A stretch of DNA of 64,000 bases, from the NCBI GenBank assembly GCA_965220775.1, contig OZ244845.1, forward strand, positions 3,410,001 through 3,474,000, given 5' to 3'. Positions 26,320 to 35,830 of the stretch are shown here, piece by piece; the stretch's first letter is position 1, and the number at the start of each line of letters is the position of its first letter. The notes under the pieces are model-generated. The model was not told where the DNA came from and did not search any database. It worked only from the letters and a program-made list of their open reading frames with translations. This stretch comes from G963664835 sp965220775. GTDB lineage: Bacteria; Chloroflexota; UBA6077; FW602-bin22; JBCLEL01. The translations under genes and the position numbers were made by a program.

Positions 26320-27366
26320 ATGATTCCCAAGAAACTGATTACGAAGAAGTTCCTGGTTGGGTCGGTCCTGGGGGCCATACTCTCCGCGGCGATAATCAGC
26401 GGCTGTGCGGTCGACACCGGGCTGGAAGCCGGCCGAGATTCCGACCGCGCCACAGTAAGTCAGGACATCTCCGAGCGAGAGGGTGGCGACTCTGGATCTG
26501 AGCATAGCAGTAATCGCGAAGGCAACGAATCCAGCGGAGAAGGCAGCGGTGAGCACGAATCTGGTGGCGATGGTAGCAGTACAGGTTCTGACGGCGGTAC
26601 AGAGATCAATGAAGCCGCTATGTCGAGCCCAATCACTCCTCTCGGACAGTCGTGGAACGGAGTTCTCGGCGGACTAGCTGTTTCTATGCAGTACGATGCG
26701 GCAACCCAGGCTGTCCACGGAACGGTACGAAACACGCTCTCCCAGCAACTTTGCTACGTACAGGCCGAACCTCACCTGAAGTCAGGAACGAAGACAGTAG
26801 GAGAGCTTGGTCCGGAGAAGCTGGGACATCTGAACCCTGGACAGGAAACAACGACAAGTCTCTCAGTCGCCAGTGAACCGAAACTTGCGGGAGTTTCTTA
26901 CGACGGATACGTCGTTCATATGGAAGTGTTTGACTGCGGCGGCCCTGGCCCTGCAGCTCACACGGGAGGGGAAGGTGCTGAAGGCGGCGGTGCGAATACC
27001 CTAGCCCTGGATGAGACCTTTGATACGGTTCGCAGCGGTGCCCGACTGATCCTGAACTACGACGCTCCAAGCAACTCCTTCAAGGGCACTGTGGAGAACA
27101 CAACCGACGGCATCCTGGACTCGGTAAGGATCGAGGTGCACCTTTCGAACGGATCGGAGCTCGGTCCGACGACTCCGACTGACATGGCTCCAGGCGAGGT
27201 GATAGCGATCAACCTGCCGGCCACGCCGGCATCCTTCACTGGATGGACAGCACATGCCGAGGTTGGCGCCGGAGGCGAGGGGGGCGAGTCTGGCGGGGAG
27301 CATCGGGATGGCGGCGAGTCTGGCGGCGAACACGACAGTGGTGGCGAGCGTCCGGGTGGCGGCTAG
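26320..27366 (+). CDS. secreted lipoprotein with Gly/Glu/Ser-rich tracts and two FxLYD-like domains
   Basis: ATG at 26320 has AAAGAGG upstream. The signal peptide ends in the lipobox AIISGC. A low-complexity tract rich in Gly, Ser, Glu and His follows, then two similar beta-rich domains: one around SWNGVLGGLAVSMQYDAATQAVHGTVRN, the other around VRSGARLILNYDAPSNSFKGTVEN, both with the NTL/NTT and PGE turn of FxLYD-like folds. The C-terminus is another GGESGGEH tract. His/Glu-rich tails suggest metal binding. The gene precedes a response regulator and histidine kinase, so it may be the signal-sensing partner or target. The exact function is unknown. Confidence 0.6.
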   Translation: MIPKKLITKKFLVGSVLGAILSAAIISGCAVDTGLEAGRDSDRATVSQDISEREGGDSGSEHSSNREGNESSGEGSGEHESGGDGSSTGSDGGTEINEAAMSSPITPLGQSWNGVLGGLAVSMQYDAATQAVHGTVRNTLSQQLCYVQAEPHLKSGTKTVGELGPEKLGHLNPGQETTTSLSVASEPKLAGVSYDGYVVHMEVFDCGGPGPAAHTGGEGAEGGGANTLALDETFDTVRSGARLILNYDAPSNSFKGTVENTTDGILDSVRIEVHLSNGSELGPTTPTDMAPGEVIAINLPATPASFTGWTAHAEVGAGGEGGESGGEHRDGGESGGEHDSGGERPGGG

Positions 27367-27498
27367 AGCTGATCGGAATCGACCGAGGGAAGACGTCGAA
27401 ACTTCAAGTGAGATAGTCTGACCATAGGCGTATCCGGTAGTTCGACGCGGTGTCTCGTTGAGGCATCGCGTCTGATACGGCTCATTAGAGGACTAGTG

Positions 27499-28176
27499 AT
27501 GAGCGGCAAAGTATTGATAATCGAAGACGATACAAGGATCGCGAATTGGGTCAAGGTGTATTTCGAGCGCGCCGGATTCTCCGCCGAGGTAACTCATGAT
27601 GGTGAATCCGGCCTGGCTCTAGCCCGTAGTCTGGCTCCAGACCTGATAATCCTCGATCTGATGCTTCCCAGTCTCGATGGTGTGGAGCTGTGCAGAATCC
27701 TGCGTCGAGAGTCGGACGTTCCAATAATCATGCTCACGGCCAGAGAAGCGCACGCCGAGCGAATCATTGGACTGGATAGCGGCGCTGACGACTACATCGT
27801 CAAGCCCTTCGATCCAGAGGAAGTCATTGCCCGCGCCGACGCCGTGCTTCGTCGCGTCAAAGGCAGAGTCCAAAAGGTTCTGAAACGCGACAACATCACA
27901 CTGAATGAGACCACCCTGAGCGTGACGATTAATGGAGAACCAGTAGTTTTGAGCCAGGCGCAAACTGCTCTGCTATCGACGTTTATGCGTCATCCTAATC
28001 AGGTGCTCACCCGCGATCAGCTAATCTCGCTGACCTTCAACCACGAGTTCCATGGGTTCGACCGCGCCATCGACAGCCAGATCGCCCGCTTGCGAAAGCA
28101 GATTAGTCGAGATGGTATCCAGCCTATTCAGACAATCTACGGTGCCGGCTACAAGTTCGTGTTAGAGGACGAATGA
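27499..28176 (+). CDS. OmpR/PhoB-family response regulator
   Basis: The 225-residue protein has a receiver domain with the acidic pair in LIIEDDTR, the phosphorylated Asp in LIILDLMLPSLDG and the conserved Lys in DDYIVKPFDP. A winged-helix output domain follows (LTRDQLISLTFNHEF...TIYGAGYKFV). The ATG is preceded by an in-frame GTG that could also serve. It overlaps the kinase gene by four bases, so the pair is translationally coupled. Confidence 0.93.
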   Translation: MSGKVLIIEDDTRIANWVKVYFERAGFSAEVTHDGESGLALARSLAPDLIILDLMLPSLDGVELCRILRRESDVPIIMLTAREAHAERIIGLDSGADDYIVKPFDPEEVIARADAVLRRVKGRVQKVLKRDNITLNETTLSVTINGEPVVLSQAQTALLSTFMRHPNQVLTRDQLISLTFNHEFHGFDRAIDSQIARLRKQISRDGIQPIQTIYGAGYKFVLEDE

Positions 28177-29582
28177 TGTCGCTGCGCTGGCGAATCATGG
28201 GTTCGATCGTCTTTGTCATCGTTCTTACAGTCGTAATCAGCGTTGGTGTGGGCTATTACACGACGCAGTCCCGCCTGGGTGTGTTCGTAGACGAGATAGG
28301 CGATGATCAGGCGAGCCGGTTAGCCCGGGATCTGAGTCGGGAGTATACCGCGGCCGGCGGCTGGGAAACGGTGGACAGACCGCTGTCTGAGGCCGGATAC
28401 ATCTACGATGGAGTTCCGCGAAGGGAGCGGTCTGAAGAAAGTGAGAGGGAATCATTCGAGCTCTTCCACAAGGATCCGATACGAGTCGTCATCGCCGGCG
28501 TCGATGGGCGTGTGGTAAAGGACAACTTATCCGAGCTGTTATCCGGAACCACCGTAACCGATCTGGACGGGCATCGCGGGACGGTGTTCGATTTGACTAC
28601 GAACCAGCCCGTGGGCCACGTCTATGTGGATGTAAACCATGAGTTCCTATCGGCCGAGTCGCATGGATTTCTCAATACGCTCCTGTATATCACCGTTATT
28701 GGCGGAACGCTGACAGTTGGCGTTGCCATACTGCTGGCCGCTTGGCTATCCGGACGTATCACGGCACCTGTGACGGCTTTGACAGAGGCAACCCAGGCAA
28801 TTGCTCAGGGGGATACGACCCAGCTACCAGTTACATCCTCGGATGAGTTGGGACAGATGAGTGCGGCTTTCAACCAGATGACCTCCGCCTTAGACACTCA
28901 GCGCGACCTTCGTAGGCGGCTGATAAACGATGTCTCTCATGAGCTGAATACGCCGCTGAGCGTCATACAGCTAGAGGCAAAAGGGCTGCGCGATGGACTT
29001 CAGACGCCTGAGAGCGCGTCCGACCACATCATCCAGGAAGTAGATAGACTGCGCGGTCTCGTAACTGATCTGAACTGGCTCGCGGAGACCGACTATGGTG
29101 AGATGAGGCTCACGCTCGAAAAAAGTTCGATTCACGAGCTACTCATTGCAGAGATAGATCGCTGGCAGCCGCAATCTCGGGCTCGACACGTTGAATTGTC
29201 GCTGCAGGTATCCGCTGACCTCCCGGACGTGGACCTCGACCGGATGCGCATCAGCCAGGCATTGGGAAACGTCCTGACCAACGCCATAAATTACACCGAG
29301 GCCGGCGGGAGTATCGTGCTTAGGGCTGGGTTAGATGGCGACGAGGCATTGGCTATCTCGATCATCGATGACGGGATCGGCATCCACGCCGCAGACCTTC
29401 CCCACGTCTTCGACCGCTTCTACCGTACTGACCAGTCTCGAAATTGTGGCATCGCCGGCACAGGCCTGGGATTGGCCATCACCCGCGCCATAGTCGAGGC
29501 ACACGAGGGTACAGTTGCCGCAACAAGTGAAGGGCTTGGACAGGGTGTCACCGTAACTTGCCGGCTCCCCCTGAACAAGTGA
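28173..29582 (+). CDS. sensor histidine kinase (HAMP-HisKA-HATPase)
   Basis: The 469-residue protein has one membrane segment at 9-28, an extracytoplasmic region of ~140 residues, a second segment at ~172-192, a HAMP domain, HisKA with the phospho-acceptor H256 in NDVSHELNTPLSVI, and an HATPase domain with N (LTNAINYTEAG), DDGIGI, FDRFYR and GLGLAITRA boxes. It would phosphorylate the adjacent response regulator. The signal is unknown, but the lipoprotein in the same operon is a candidate sensor partner. Confidence 0.93.
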   Translation: MMSLRWRIMGSIVFVIVLTVVISVGVGYYTTQSRLGVFVDEIGDDQASRLARDLSREYTAAGGWETVDRPLSEAGYIYDGVPRRERSEESERESFELFHKDPIRVVIAGVDGRVVKDNLSELLSGTTVTDLDGHRGTVFDLTTNQPVGHVYVDVNHEFLSAESHGFLNTLLYITVIGGTLTVGVAILLAAWLSGRITAPVTALTEATQAIAQGDTTQLPVTSSDELGQMSAAFNQMTSALDTQRDLRRRLINDVSHELNTPLSVIQLEAKGLRDGLQTPESASDHIIQEVDRLRGLVTDLNWLAETDYGEMRLTLEKSSIHELLIAEIDRWQPQSRARHVELSLQVSADLPDVDLDRMRISQALGNVLTNAINYTEAGGSIVLRAGLDGDEALAISIIDDGIGIHAADLPHVFDRFYRTDQSRNCGIAGTGLGLAITRAIVEAHEGTVAATSEGLGQGVTVTCRLPLNK

Positions 29583-29912
29583 GGATCACCCAAAGCCGCT
29601 CAGAACAAAACCTCAAACGCAAAGGGAGTTATGACCACAGTACACGTTGGCCGGCAACGGTGGGCCTAACCGTACCGAACTACGAACTTTTGACTGGGTG
29701 GTGACAGTATAGACAATCCTCTTGAGAAGCACCGTTGGCAACGAACGACGGACTAACTGCAAATGCGGTGCCAAGCCGTGAGTTCACGTTTAAAGCAGAC
29801 GGGGAGCGGCCAAAGGCTCAGTCTTTGGTGTAGGGGCACTATCACATAAACAAAGTGCCGTCGGTTGTGTGGGAAGTGGTTGCCCTTTGTCATGTTAGTG
29901 GCTTGCATGTCT
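29583..29912. other. intergenic stretch with one hairpin
   Basis: No gene is seen. CCAAAG...CTTTGG near 29811-29830 can fold into a six-base-pair hairpin with a seven-base loop, without a T tract after it. Confidence 0.35.
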
Positions 29913-31199
29913 TTATGCCCACGGCACACACTCTACCTGGCCCCGCCATTCCTGAGCCAAGCGGGTTCCGTATTGGCCGGCGTAGCCGAATCTGTTCAGA
30001 AGCATTAATTCCACATACCAGAGACCCAACTCGCGGGCCTGCGCATAGATATCACTTGGTAGAGTCTTGAGTTTCATGTCCGAATGAATCAAGTCATTTC
30101 GTATTTCGACCAAGGTATGGGGCCCGTTGGCAAATCCCCGTTTCTTCATGAACCTCTTCAGGTTCTGAAATTGTGGAGGAATATCATCACAAATTTTTGC
30201 TTCTCTCAGGGCGTGCGCTATCCAAACCCCTTCCTTCCTATTACGACCCTTGGCCGGGACCAACTCTTGAGAGAGTCGCTCGAGCGCAGCCTGAGTGAGG
30301 ACAATGCTACCTTCAAGTGTTCGAGTCTCGTTACTTAGGAGATACCAATGAATTGCCATCGTCAATGGGTGATGTCCTGGCGCTTTCCAAAGTTGCCTAA
30401 AGAATCCCGGAAACAGATCAGCTAGGGTCATCCCGTGGTCGTCATCGAACCACGAACGTTCCCCTGACCAAGGACTCGGACGACTAGCGCTCCACGTGTC
30501 CGACAAGCGCTGGCCCTTGTCATTCATGCCAACAACAAGGGTAAGACCGCAATTGGCGCCTCGCGCAAACGAAAAAAATAGGCGTAACAGTTCCATCAGA
30601 GGCGGCACCTGGTTCACCGAGAACGACTTCCAATCGGAGCGCCGTATAGAACCTTCGTGCGTGAGGCCGTATCCGCCATCGGCGCGTAGTCGCTTTAGTG
30701 TCTCGCGTGTGTTCTTGAAGGACTTCACCTCAATCACCCACGGCGAAGCTTCTAGTTTGACAAAATCACGCCTCTGATAGCCCTTCTTAAATTCTTCAAT
30801 GGTCTTCGGATGTTGATATTCCTCTCCCAAGAACGCTGGGAAGTTAAGTAGACCGAATTGTACTTCTGTGAGTTCATCGACAGGCTGCATGGGTGTTACA
30901 GACCCGTTGGCTAAAGTGAAGGAGCCTTTGCAGAGTAGCTTGTCTTTGGTTCGTTCAAACCTGACGAGGTCCGGGCGGACACCAAAGGTCGCACCAGAAT
31001 CCAACGAAATATCAAACGCTCCAGCCGACTCATCGAAGTCGGACGGGAGTTCGACGCTGTCAATTTCGATGCAGATACGCGGTGTCGGAGATAGATGGAG
31101 CATGACCTGTGCGAATACATTGCCGACAGGTACGTCGTTGATGGTTCGTATTGACGTCTTGGCTACTTTGATGGACCCGTTAGCGCTCCCTGTCAGCAT
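29913..31199 (-). CDS. hypothetical protein with C-terminal HEPN-like RX4H motif
   Basis: The 428-residue protein is not one I can name. The N-terminal two thirds look beta-rich (MLTGSANGSIKVAKTSIRTI, ICIEIDSVELPSDFDES), recalling ApeA-type proteins that pair a beta-rich sensor with a HEPN nuclease. The C-terminal ~180 residues are helical and contain EIRNDLIHSDM, an R-X4-H motif (R367, H372) as in HEPN ribonucleases. It is AT-richer than its neighbours by eye and lies 147 bases from a tRNA gene, both consistent with transfer. A role as an abortive-infection RNase is inference. Confidence 0.5.
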   Translation of the reverse strand: MLTGSANGSIKVAKTSIRTINDVPVGNVFAQVMLHLSPTPRICIEIDSVELPSDFDESAGAFDISLDSGATFGVRPDLVRFERTKDKLLCKGSFTLANGSVTPMQPVDELTEVQFGLLNFPAFLGEEYQHPKTIEEFKKGYQRRDFVKLEASPWVIEVKSFKNTRETLKRLRADGGYGLTHEGSIRRSDWKSFSVNQVPPLMELLRLFFSFARGANCGLTLVVGMNDKGQRLSDTWSASRPSPWSGERSWFDDDHGMTLADLFPGFFRQLWKAPGHHPLTMAIHWYLLSNETRTLEGSIVLTQAALERLSQELVPAKGRNRKEGVWIAHALREAKICDDIPPQFQNLKRFMKKRGFANGPHTLVEIRNDLIHSDMKLKTLPSDIYAQARELGLWYVELMLLNRFGYAGQYGTRLAQEWRGQVECVPWA

Positions 31200-31345
31200 T
31201 GATCTCCCCTAGGGCTTCATGGCCAAGATAGCAGTAGACCGAGTGCGGAGCCCTACGAAAACATTGCGTCCGGTTCTAGGACTGGACGAACTAGCTTTGT
31301 GGACGCTCCCTAGGTTGTAATAGAGTACAAGTGGGATGGAGATGG

Positions 31346-31419
31346 TGGGCAATGGAGGACTCGAACCTCCGACCTCACGGATGTAAGCCGTGTGCTCTAG
31401 CCAACTGAGCTAATTGCCC
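31346..31419 (-). tRNA. tRNA-Val (anticodon TAC)
   Basis: On the minus strand the 74 bases start GGGCAATTAGCTCAGTTGG and fold into a full cloverleaf: acceptor GGGCAAT/ATTGCCC, D stem GCTC/GAGC, anticodon stem CACGG/CCGTG around CTTACAT, and T arm GGAGGTTCGAGTCCTCC. The anticodon is TAC. A CCA (31343-31345) is encoded right after the discriminator A. Confidence 0.95.
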
Positions 31420-31469
31420 GGCCAACTCAGTATAGCACCGCACCCAATCGGCGAGCCAACGGCGCCCGC

Positions 31470-32444
31470 CTACCGGCCAGACACCGACGCCAGCAGGTTG
31501 TCAACCACATCCGGCAACTCATCCGACTTCAGGACTACCTGGTCCGCTCCCACCGACCGTAGGAGCTCGCCCCGCGCGCCAGGATCCGCGGCCCCGTAGG
31601 CGCACCCGATCGAGTAAATGCGCCGGCCAGTCAATCTCCGGGCGTTTCGCACCGCCACCACGTCGTCCGGCAGGTCACCCAGGTACATCGCCACTTCGGT
31701 GGTATCGCCGCCGATCTGATCGAGCGCCATCCGCAGCGGCTCTCCGGCCGGCTTGCGCCAATCGGCCCGGTGACGCCCACCGGCATCGACCAAGTCATCG
31801 TCGCTCACGACCACCCTGGGACTCAACCACTCGCTCAACATCGACACCGCAAGCTCGGCCTCCAACTTAGGCCGGCCGGTCACTATGCCCGGCGAACCCC
31901 GCTCGGCCAACTCTTCTAACACTGTTCCTCTTAGCAACGGCCTCTCCCGCCGGCACGCAGCCGGCCCATCCCAATATTCGTTCGAAAGACCATAGACCGG
32001 GCGGAACTGTTCCCCCAGATAGACCTCTTGGAATATGCGAACTATGGAGCTCGTGTGGATTGAGGATCCGCTGTGTCGGACCAGCCGGAGGCTCGATTGT
32101 TCCACGCACCCTCCGAGGCCGGTCAAGCCGCCTCCGCCGGCTCGTATGCGGTCGATAACGGATGGCAGCGTGCTGTATGCGGCGTTGCTCACGGTAGCGC
32201 CGGGACCGCTGCCGCGGAACTGATCTAGCGTCCATATCGTCAGTCCGGCGGCAAGGTCCCAATCATTGTTGAAACCCCCGGCCGAACGCAGCGCCGCCAA
32301 CTCGTCGAATGTGACAAGCTCTCCCTCTACCGACAAACCGGCTACTTTCTTGCAATACAGCGCGACGGTCTGCGCCACCGCGAAATCATACGAGCCGGAC
32401 ACGTCGATCAGGGTCCCGTCAAGATCGAACAGAATAACCGGCAT
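31470..32444 (-). CDS. HAD-superfamily hydrolase
   Basis: The 324-residue protein has HAD motif I FDLDGTLIDVSGS at its N-terminus, motif II in GIVTGRP, a Lys in DWRKPAGEPL and motif III/IV in MYLGDLPDDVVA. The insert between motifs I and II is large (~180 residues), so it forms a cap domain. Substrate cannot be set; small phosphate esters are typical. ATG at 32444 follows an in-frame GTG, either of which could start. It is on its own between tRNA-Val and the prfA operon. Confidence 0.78.
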   Translation of the reverse strand: MPVILFDLDGTLIDVSGSYDFAVAQTVALYCKKVAGLSVEGELVTFDELAALRSAGGFNNDWDLAAGLTIWTLDQFRGSGPGATVSNAAYSTLPSVIDRIRAGGGGLTGLGGCVEQSSLRLVRHSGSSIHTSSIVRIFQEVYLGEQFRPVYGLSNEYWDGPAACRRERPLLRGTVLEELAERGSPGIVTGRPKLEAELAVSMLSEWLSPRVVVSDDDLVDAGGRHRADWRKPAGEPLRMALDQIGGDTTEVAMYLGDLPDDVVAVRNARRLTGRRIYSIGCAYGAADPGARGELLRSVGADQVVLKSDELPDVVDNLLASVSGR

Positions 32445-32681
32445 CACCGAACGTCCACGTCGGCTACTTCCTGCGAATTGGCTGTATTTATGTCCAGTAG
32501 CTCGATCTTTTCCTCCTACTAAACTTTTGATAACTTGGATTATCGTTAGTTGATTGGGCGACAGGCCAGGGCCCTTCTATTCTTTAGTGTTTAGGACTTC
32601 TTGAGTATTTTCCTAGGCCGACAAGCAGTTGATCGAAACAAACAACCCGCCTAGGCCATTTCGATAGTCCGTAAACCGCAT

Positions 32682-32768
32682 GTCGTCATTCCGGCGCCCC
32701 ACCTCGTCATTCCGGCGAAGAGCCTGCCCCGTACCCCGATACGGGGCCGGAATCCAGAGGGTGGGGGG
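32682..32768. repeat. composite palindromic repeat (short) 3
   Basis: A single compact unit with the TCATTCCGGCGAAGAGCCTG variant and the ACCCCGATACGGGG hairpin ahead of the usual GGAATCCAGAGG end. The rest of 32445-32681 holds no gene. Confidence 0.75.
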
Positions 32769-32870
32769 AAGGCAAGACCACCGCCAACCTTTGGGTGACA
32801 ACGGATGTAAGAGAATCAAAAACCCATGGCGACAGGCGGCCCAACATGTTCGTTACACCGGCTATCGAGA

Positions 32871-32876
32871 TATAAT
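32871..32876 (+). promoter_or_regulatory. -10 box for prfA operon
   Basis: Perfect TATAAT 65 bases before the preferred prfA ATG; no clear -35 at 16-18 bases (TGTTCG is the nearest). Confidence 0.45.
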
Positions 32877-32941
32877 TGTGTTTTGAAGCCGGCAAACGGC
32901 ACGAGACTTCGGCCGGCTTACTTCCTGGAGAGATGAACACA

Positions 32942-34027
32942 ATGATAGATCGTCTGACCAGCATCAACCAGCGATACGATGAGCTGGCCGATCTGCTGGG
33001 GTCGCCGGAGGTCGTTTCCAACGCAGAGCTGTTGCAAAAATACGGGCGCGAGCGCGCCTCTCTGGAGCCCCTGGCTGTCGCCGATCAGCGGCTCAGGTCG
33101 ATCGAAGAGGCCATATTGCAGACCAAGGAGATGATCGGCCCGGACGAAGACGCCGAGCTTGTTGAATTGGCCCAAGCCGAACTCGAAGACTTGGAGGCCA
33201 AACGCGAGGCAACACTGAGTGAGCTAAGAAGCCTGCTAGTGCCCAAAGATCCCAACGACGAAAAGGATACGATCGTCGAAATACGCGCCGGCACCGGCGG
33301 GCAGGAGGCCGCACTTTTTGCCGCCGATCTGTACCGGATGTACGCACGCTACGCTGAGCGCCAGGGCTGGCAGGCCGAGGTCATCGACGCCCACGACACC
33401 GGACTGGGTGGATTCAAAGAGATCGTGTTCGAGATACACGGGCGTGGCGCCTACTCGCATTTGAAGTACGAGAGCGGCGTCCACCGGGTCCAGAGGGTCC
33501 CTTCCACCGAAGCCAGCGGCCGGCTCCACACCTCCGCCGCGACGGTCGCCGTCCTGCCTGAAGTCGAGGAAGTCGAGCTGGAGATCGACCCCGACGACCT
33601 GCGCATCGACATCTACCGTTCGAGCGGCGCCGGCGGGCAGCACGTCAACAAGGTCAACTCGGCGGTTCGCATAACTCACCTGCCGACCGGCATCGTCGTC
33701 ACCTGCCAGGACGAACGCTCGCAACTAAAGAACAGGGTTCGAGCCATGACCCACCTGAGAGCCAAGCTCTTCGCCATCGAACAGGAAAAGAAGACCTCCG
33801 AAATCGAGAAGGAACGCCGGTCGCAGGTAAAGAGCGGTGATCGAAGCGAGAAGATCCGCACTTACAACTTCCCCCGGGACCGGCTGACCGATCACCGCAT
33901 CGGGTTGACGACCCACGGCCTGCCTCGCATTCTGGACGGAGAGCTTGACAACGTCGTCGAAGCGCTTTCTCTGGCAGACCAACAGCGGCGCGAGGCGGAG
34001 AATGCTCTTGCCCTTTCGGCGTCTTGA
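32942..34027 (+). CDS. prfA: peptide chain release factor 1
   Basis: The 361-residue protein has the codon-recognition tripeptide P-S-T (187-189, in RVPSTEASGR) and the catalytic GGQ (231-233, in SSGAGGQHVNKVN). These place it in RF1 (UAA/UAG). The tripeptide is PxT as in E. coli (PAT). The start MIDRLTS at 32942 is favoured over the ATG at 32933 because GGAGAG lies nine bases before it. It heads an operon with prmC, whose product methylates the GGQ glutamine. Confidence 0.96.
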   Translation: MIDRLTSINQRYDELADLLGSPEVVSNAELLQKYGRERASLEPLAVADQRLRSIEEAILQTKEMIGPDEDAELVELAQAELEDLEAKREATLSELRSLLVPKDPNDEKDTIVEIRAGTGGQEAALFAADLYRMYARYAERQGWQAEVIDAHDTGLGGFKEIVFEIHGRGAYSHLKYESGVHRVQRVPSTEASGRLHTSAATVAVLPEVEEVELEIDPDDLRIDIYRSSGAGGQHVNKVNSAVRITHLPTGIVVTCQDERSQLKNRVRAMTHLRAKLFAIEQEKKTSEIEKERRSQVKSGDRSEKIRTYNFPRDRLTDHRIGLTTHGLPRILDGELDNVVEALSLADQQRREAENALALSAS

Positions 34028-34088
34028 ATCCTCCCATCAAATCGAATCACGTAGCTGACGCCGGCATGGCGAACTCTAAGCCGGCCCA

Positions 34089-35015
34089 ATGAGTCTCGAA
34101 GTCAGACAAGTAATACCTCCAACTGTCGCAGAAGCGCTGGCTTATCTCCGGAGCCGGCTGCCGCCGACCTCCGATTGCACCGACTCCGAGGCGCGTACGC
34201 TCTTGAAGTACGGCGCCGGCCTCGATTGGACGCAGGTCCTGGCCCACCCGGAGCGCCGGCTCAGCGATGATTCCGCCGAACGCGTCGAGGGAATGTTGAT
34301 GCGCCGGCTGGCTGGCGAGCCCCTGGCCTATGTCGTCGGCCGGCTTGAATTCTGCGGCCTGGATTTGGCCGTAGATTGGCGCGCGCTCATTCCTCGGCCG
34401 GAGACCGAGCTGATGGCCGAGCTTGTGCGCCGGATCTACTCATTCGCCGACAGCAGCCCGCGCCTTGCAATCGACATAGGGACCGGCAGCGGCTGCCTGG
34501 CACTGGCCCTGGCCCGTTGGTTCGCCGATTGCACCGTTATTGCCAGCGACATCGGCCCCGCCGCGTTGTCGTTAGCGCGGGAAAACCTGATGCAAACCCA
34601 ATCGAGAAACGTGCATCTCGTCGCCGGCGACGGTCTGGCGCCGTTTAGGAGACGGTTCGATCTGGTTGTTGCAAACCTCCCCTATGTTCCTCAGGACAGG
34701 CTCAGCGAGCTTCCCGAGGAGGTGAGCGGACAGGAGCCCGCCCTAGCATTGGACGGCGGTGCCGATGGCTTGGCAGTCTATCGGCGTGTTTTCGGCGACG
34801 TGGGCTTCCTGCTGGATGTAGGCGGGGTGCTAGTTTTCGAAATGGACGGGGCAAACGTCGCCGCCGGCCGCTCGCTCTTGGCGGAACGATTGCCGGGAAA
34901 ACCAGTCTACATCGTCAATGACCAGTTTGGCCGGGCGCGTTTCCTCGTAGTTGCGCCTGCACCGGTCCGGCAGGCCGCTCGCTCGCTCAACCTAGAGCTC
35001 GTACAGCCAGGATGA
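34089..35015 (+). CDS. prmC: release factor glutamine methyltransferase
   Basis: The 308-residue protein has an N-terminal helical domain that binds release factors and a SAM-binding core (LAIDIGTGSGCLALALA). It lies 61 bases after prfA. The catalytic motif is NLPY (196-199) in place of the usual NPPY; the Asn and Tyr are kept but the first Pro is Leu. It would methylate the GGQ glutamine of RF1 and RF2. The start is ATG at 34089. Confidence 0.92.
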   Translation: MSLEVRQVIPPTVAEALAYLRSRLPPTSDCTDSEARTLLKYGAGLDWTQVLAHPERRLSDDSAERVEGMLMRRLAGEPLAYVVGRLEFCGLDLAVDWRALIPRPETELMAELVRRIYSFADSSPRLAIDIGTGSGCLALALARWFADCTVIASDIGPAALSLARENLMQTQSRNVHLVAGDGLAPFRRRFDLVVANLPYVPQDRLSELPEEVSGQEPALALDGGADGLAVYRRVFGDVGFLLDVGGVLVFEMDGANVAAGRSLLAERLPGKPVYIVNDQFGRARFLVVAPAPVRQAARSLNLELVQPG

Positions 35016-35023
35016 GGGATTAG

Positions 35024-35830
35024 ATGCCCTATCGACTCCTGGCAATCGACTTGGATGGCACGTTGCTCGCCAAGGAAGAGAGGGTAGACGCGCGGGTCGT
35101 CGAGCTCCTGCGAAAGATTGCCGGCGGGGGCACCTTCGTCTCTATCGCCACTGGCAGGATGTATCACAGCGCCGCCCACTATGCCCGAAAAATCGAGGCT
35201 AACGCCCCATTGATATGCTACAACGGCGCCATGATCCGCGACTACCGGGACGACACGACTCATCTCCATAGGCCCGTGTCCGCCGAAGGGGCCCTATTGG
35301 CGTTGCGATTCGCCCGCGAAGCCGGCATCCACGTAAATGCTTACATCGACGACGAGATCGTTGTCGAGAATCTTGGCAGTCGTCCTCGCTTTGCCGATTG
35401 GCTCTACGGCTTCGACATACCCCACAGGGATGTGGATGACCTGGAGCCCCAACTGCAATCCGGTGCTACCAAGCTGTCACTCTCGGTCGACCCCGACCAG
35501 ACCGGCGACGTAGTTGCGATGGCAAGAGAGAGACTGGAGCCTGCCGACCTTGCGGTAACCGCATCGCTGCCTATCTATATCGAGATCAATGACAAAGCGG
35601 CAAACAAAGGCACAGCACTACGCGATCTTGCCAACTTGTGCGAGGTCGACCTTGAAGAGACTATCGCGATCGGTGACGGCCCGAACGACCTGCCTATGTT
35701 TGCGGCAGCCGGCCTGTCAGTCGCGATGGCAAATGCCCCGGACGAAATCCGCCAGATGGCCGACGAGGTCGCCGGCCACGTCGAGGGTGATGGAATCGCC
35801 TCGTTTCTCGAACACAGGTTGAATCGATGA
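35024..35830 (+). CDS. Cof-type HAD hydrolase
   Basis: The 268-residue protein starts RLLAIDLDGTLLAKEERVDA (motif I), has ATGRM (motif II), and IAIGDGPNDLPMF (motif IV), the Cof/YbjI class IIB pattern. Its ribosome site GAGGG overlaps the end of prmC. Members dephosphorylate sugar phosphates and nucleotide derivatives. It overlaps the next gene by four bases, so all four genes form one operon. Confidence 0.88.
   Translation: MPYRLLAIDLDGTLLAKEERVDARVVELLRKIAGGGTFVSIATGRMYHSAAHYARKIEANAPLICYNGAMIRDYRDDTTHLHRPVSAEGALLALRFAREAGIHVNAYIDDEIVVENLGSRPRFADWLYGFDIPHRDVDDLEPQLQSGATKLSLSVDPDQTGDVVAMARERLEPADLAVTASLPIYIEINDKAANKGTALRDLANLCEVDLEETIAIGDGPNDLPMFAAAGLSVAMANAPDEIRQMADEVAGHVEGDGIASFLEHRLNR

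Noticed and set aside
32876..32941. Longer prfA start at 32876
   Set aside because: The added residues (MCFEAGKRHET...) are not family-like and there is no ribosome site; the start at 32942 fits known RF1 lengths.
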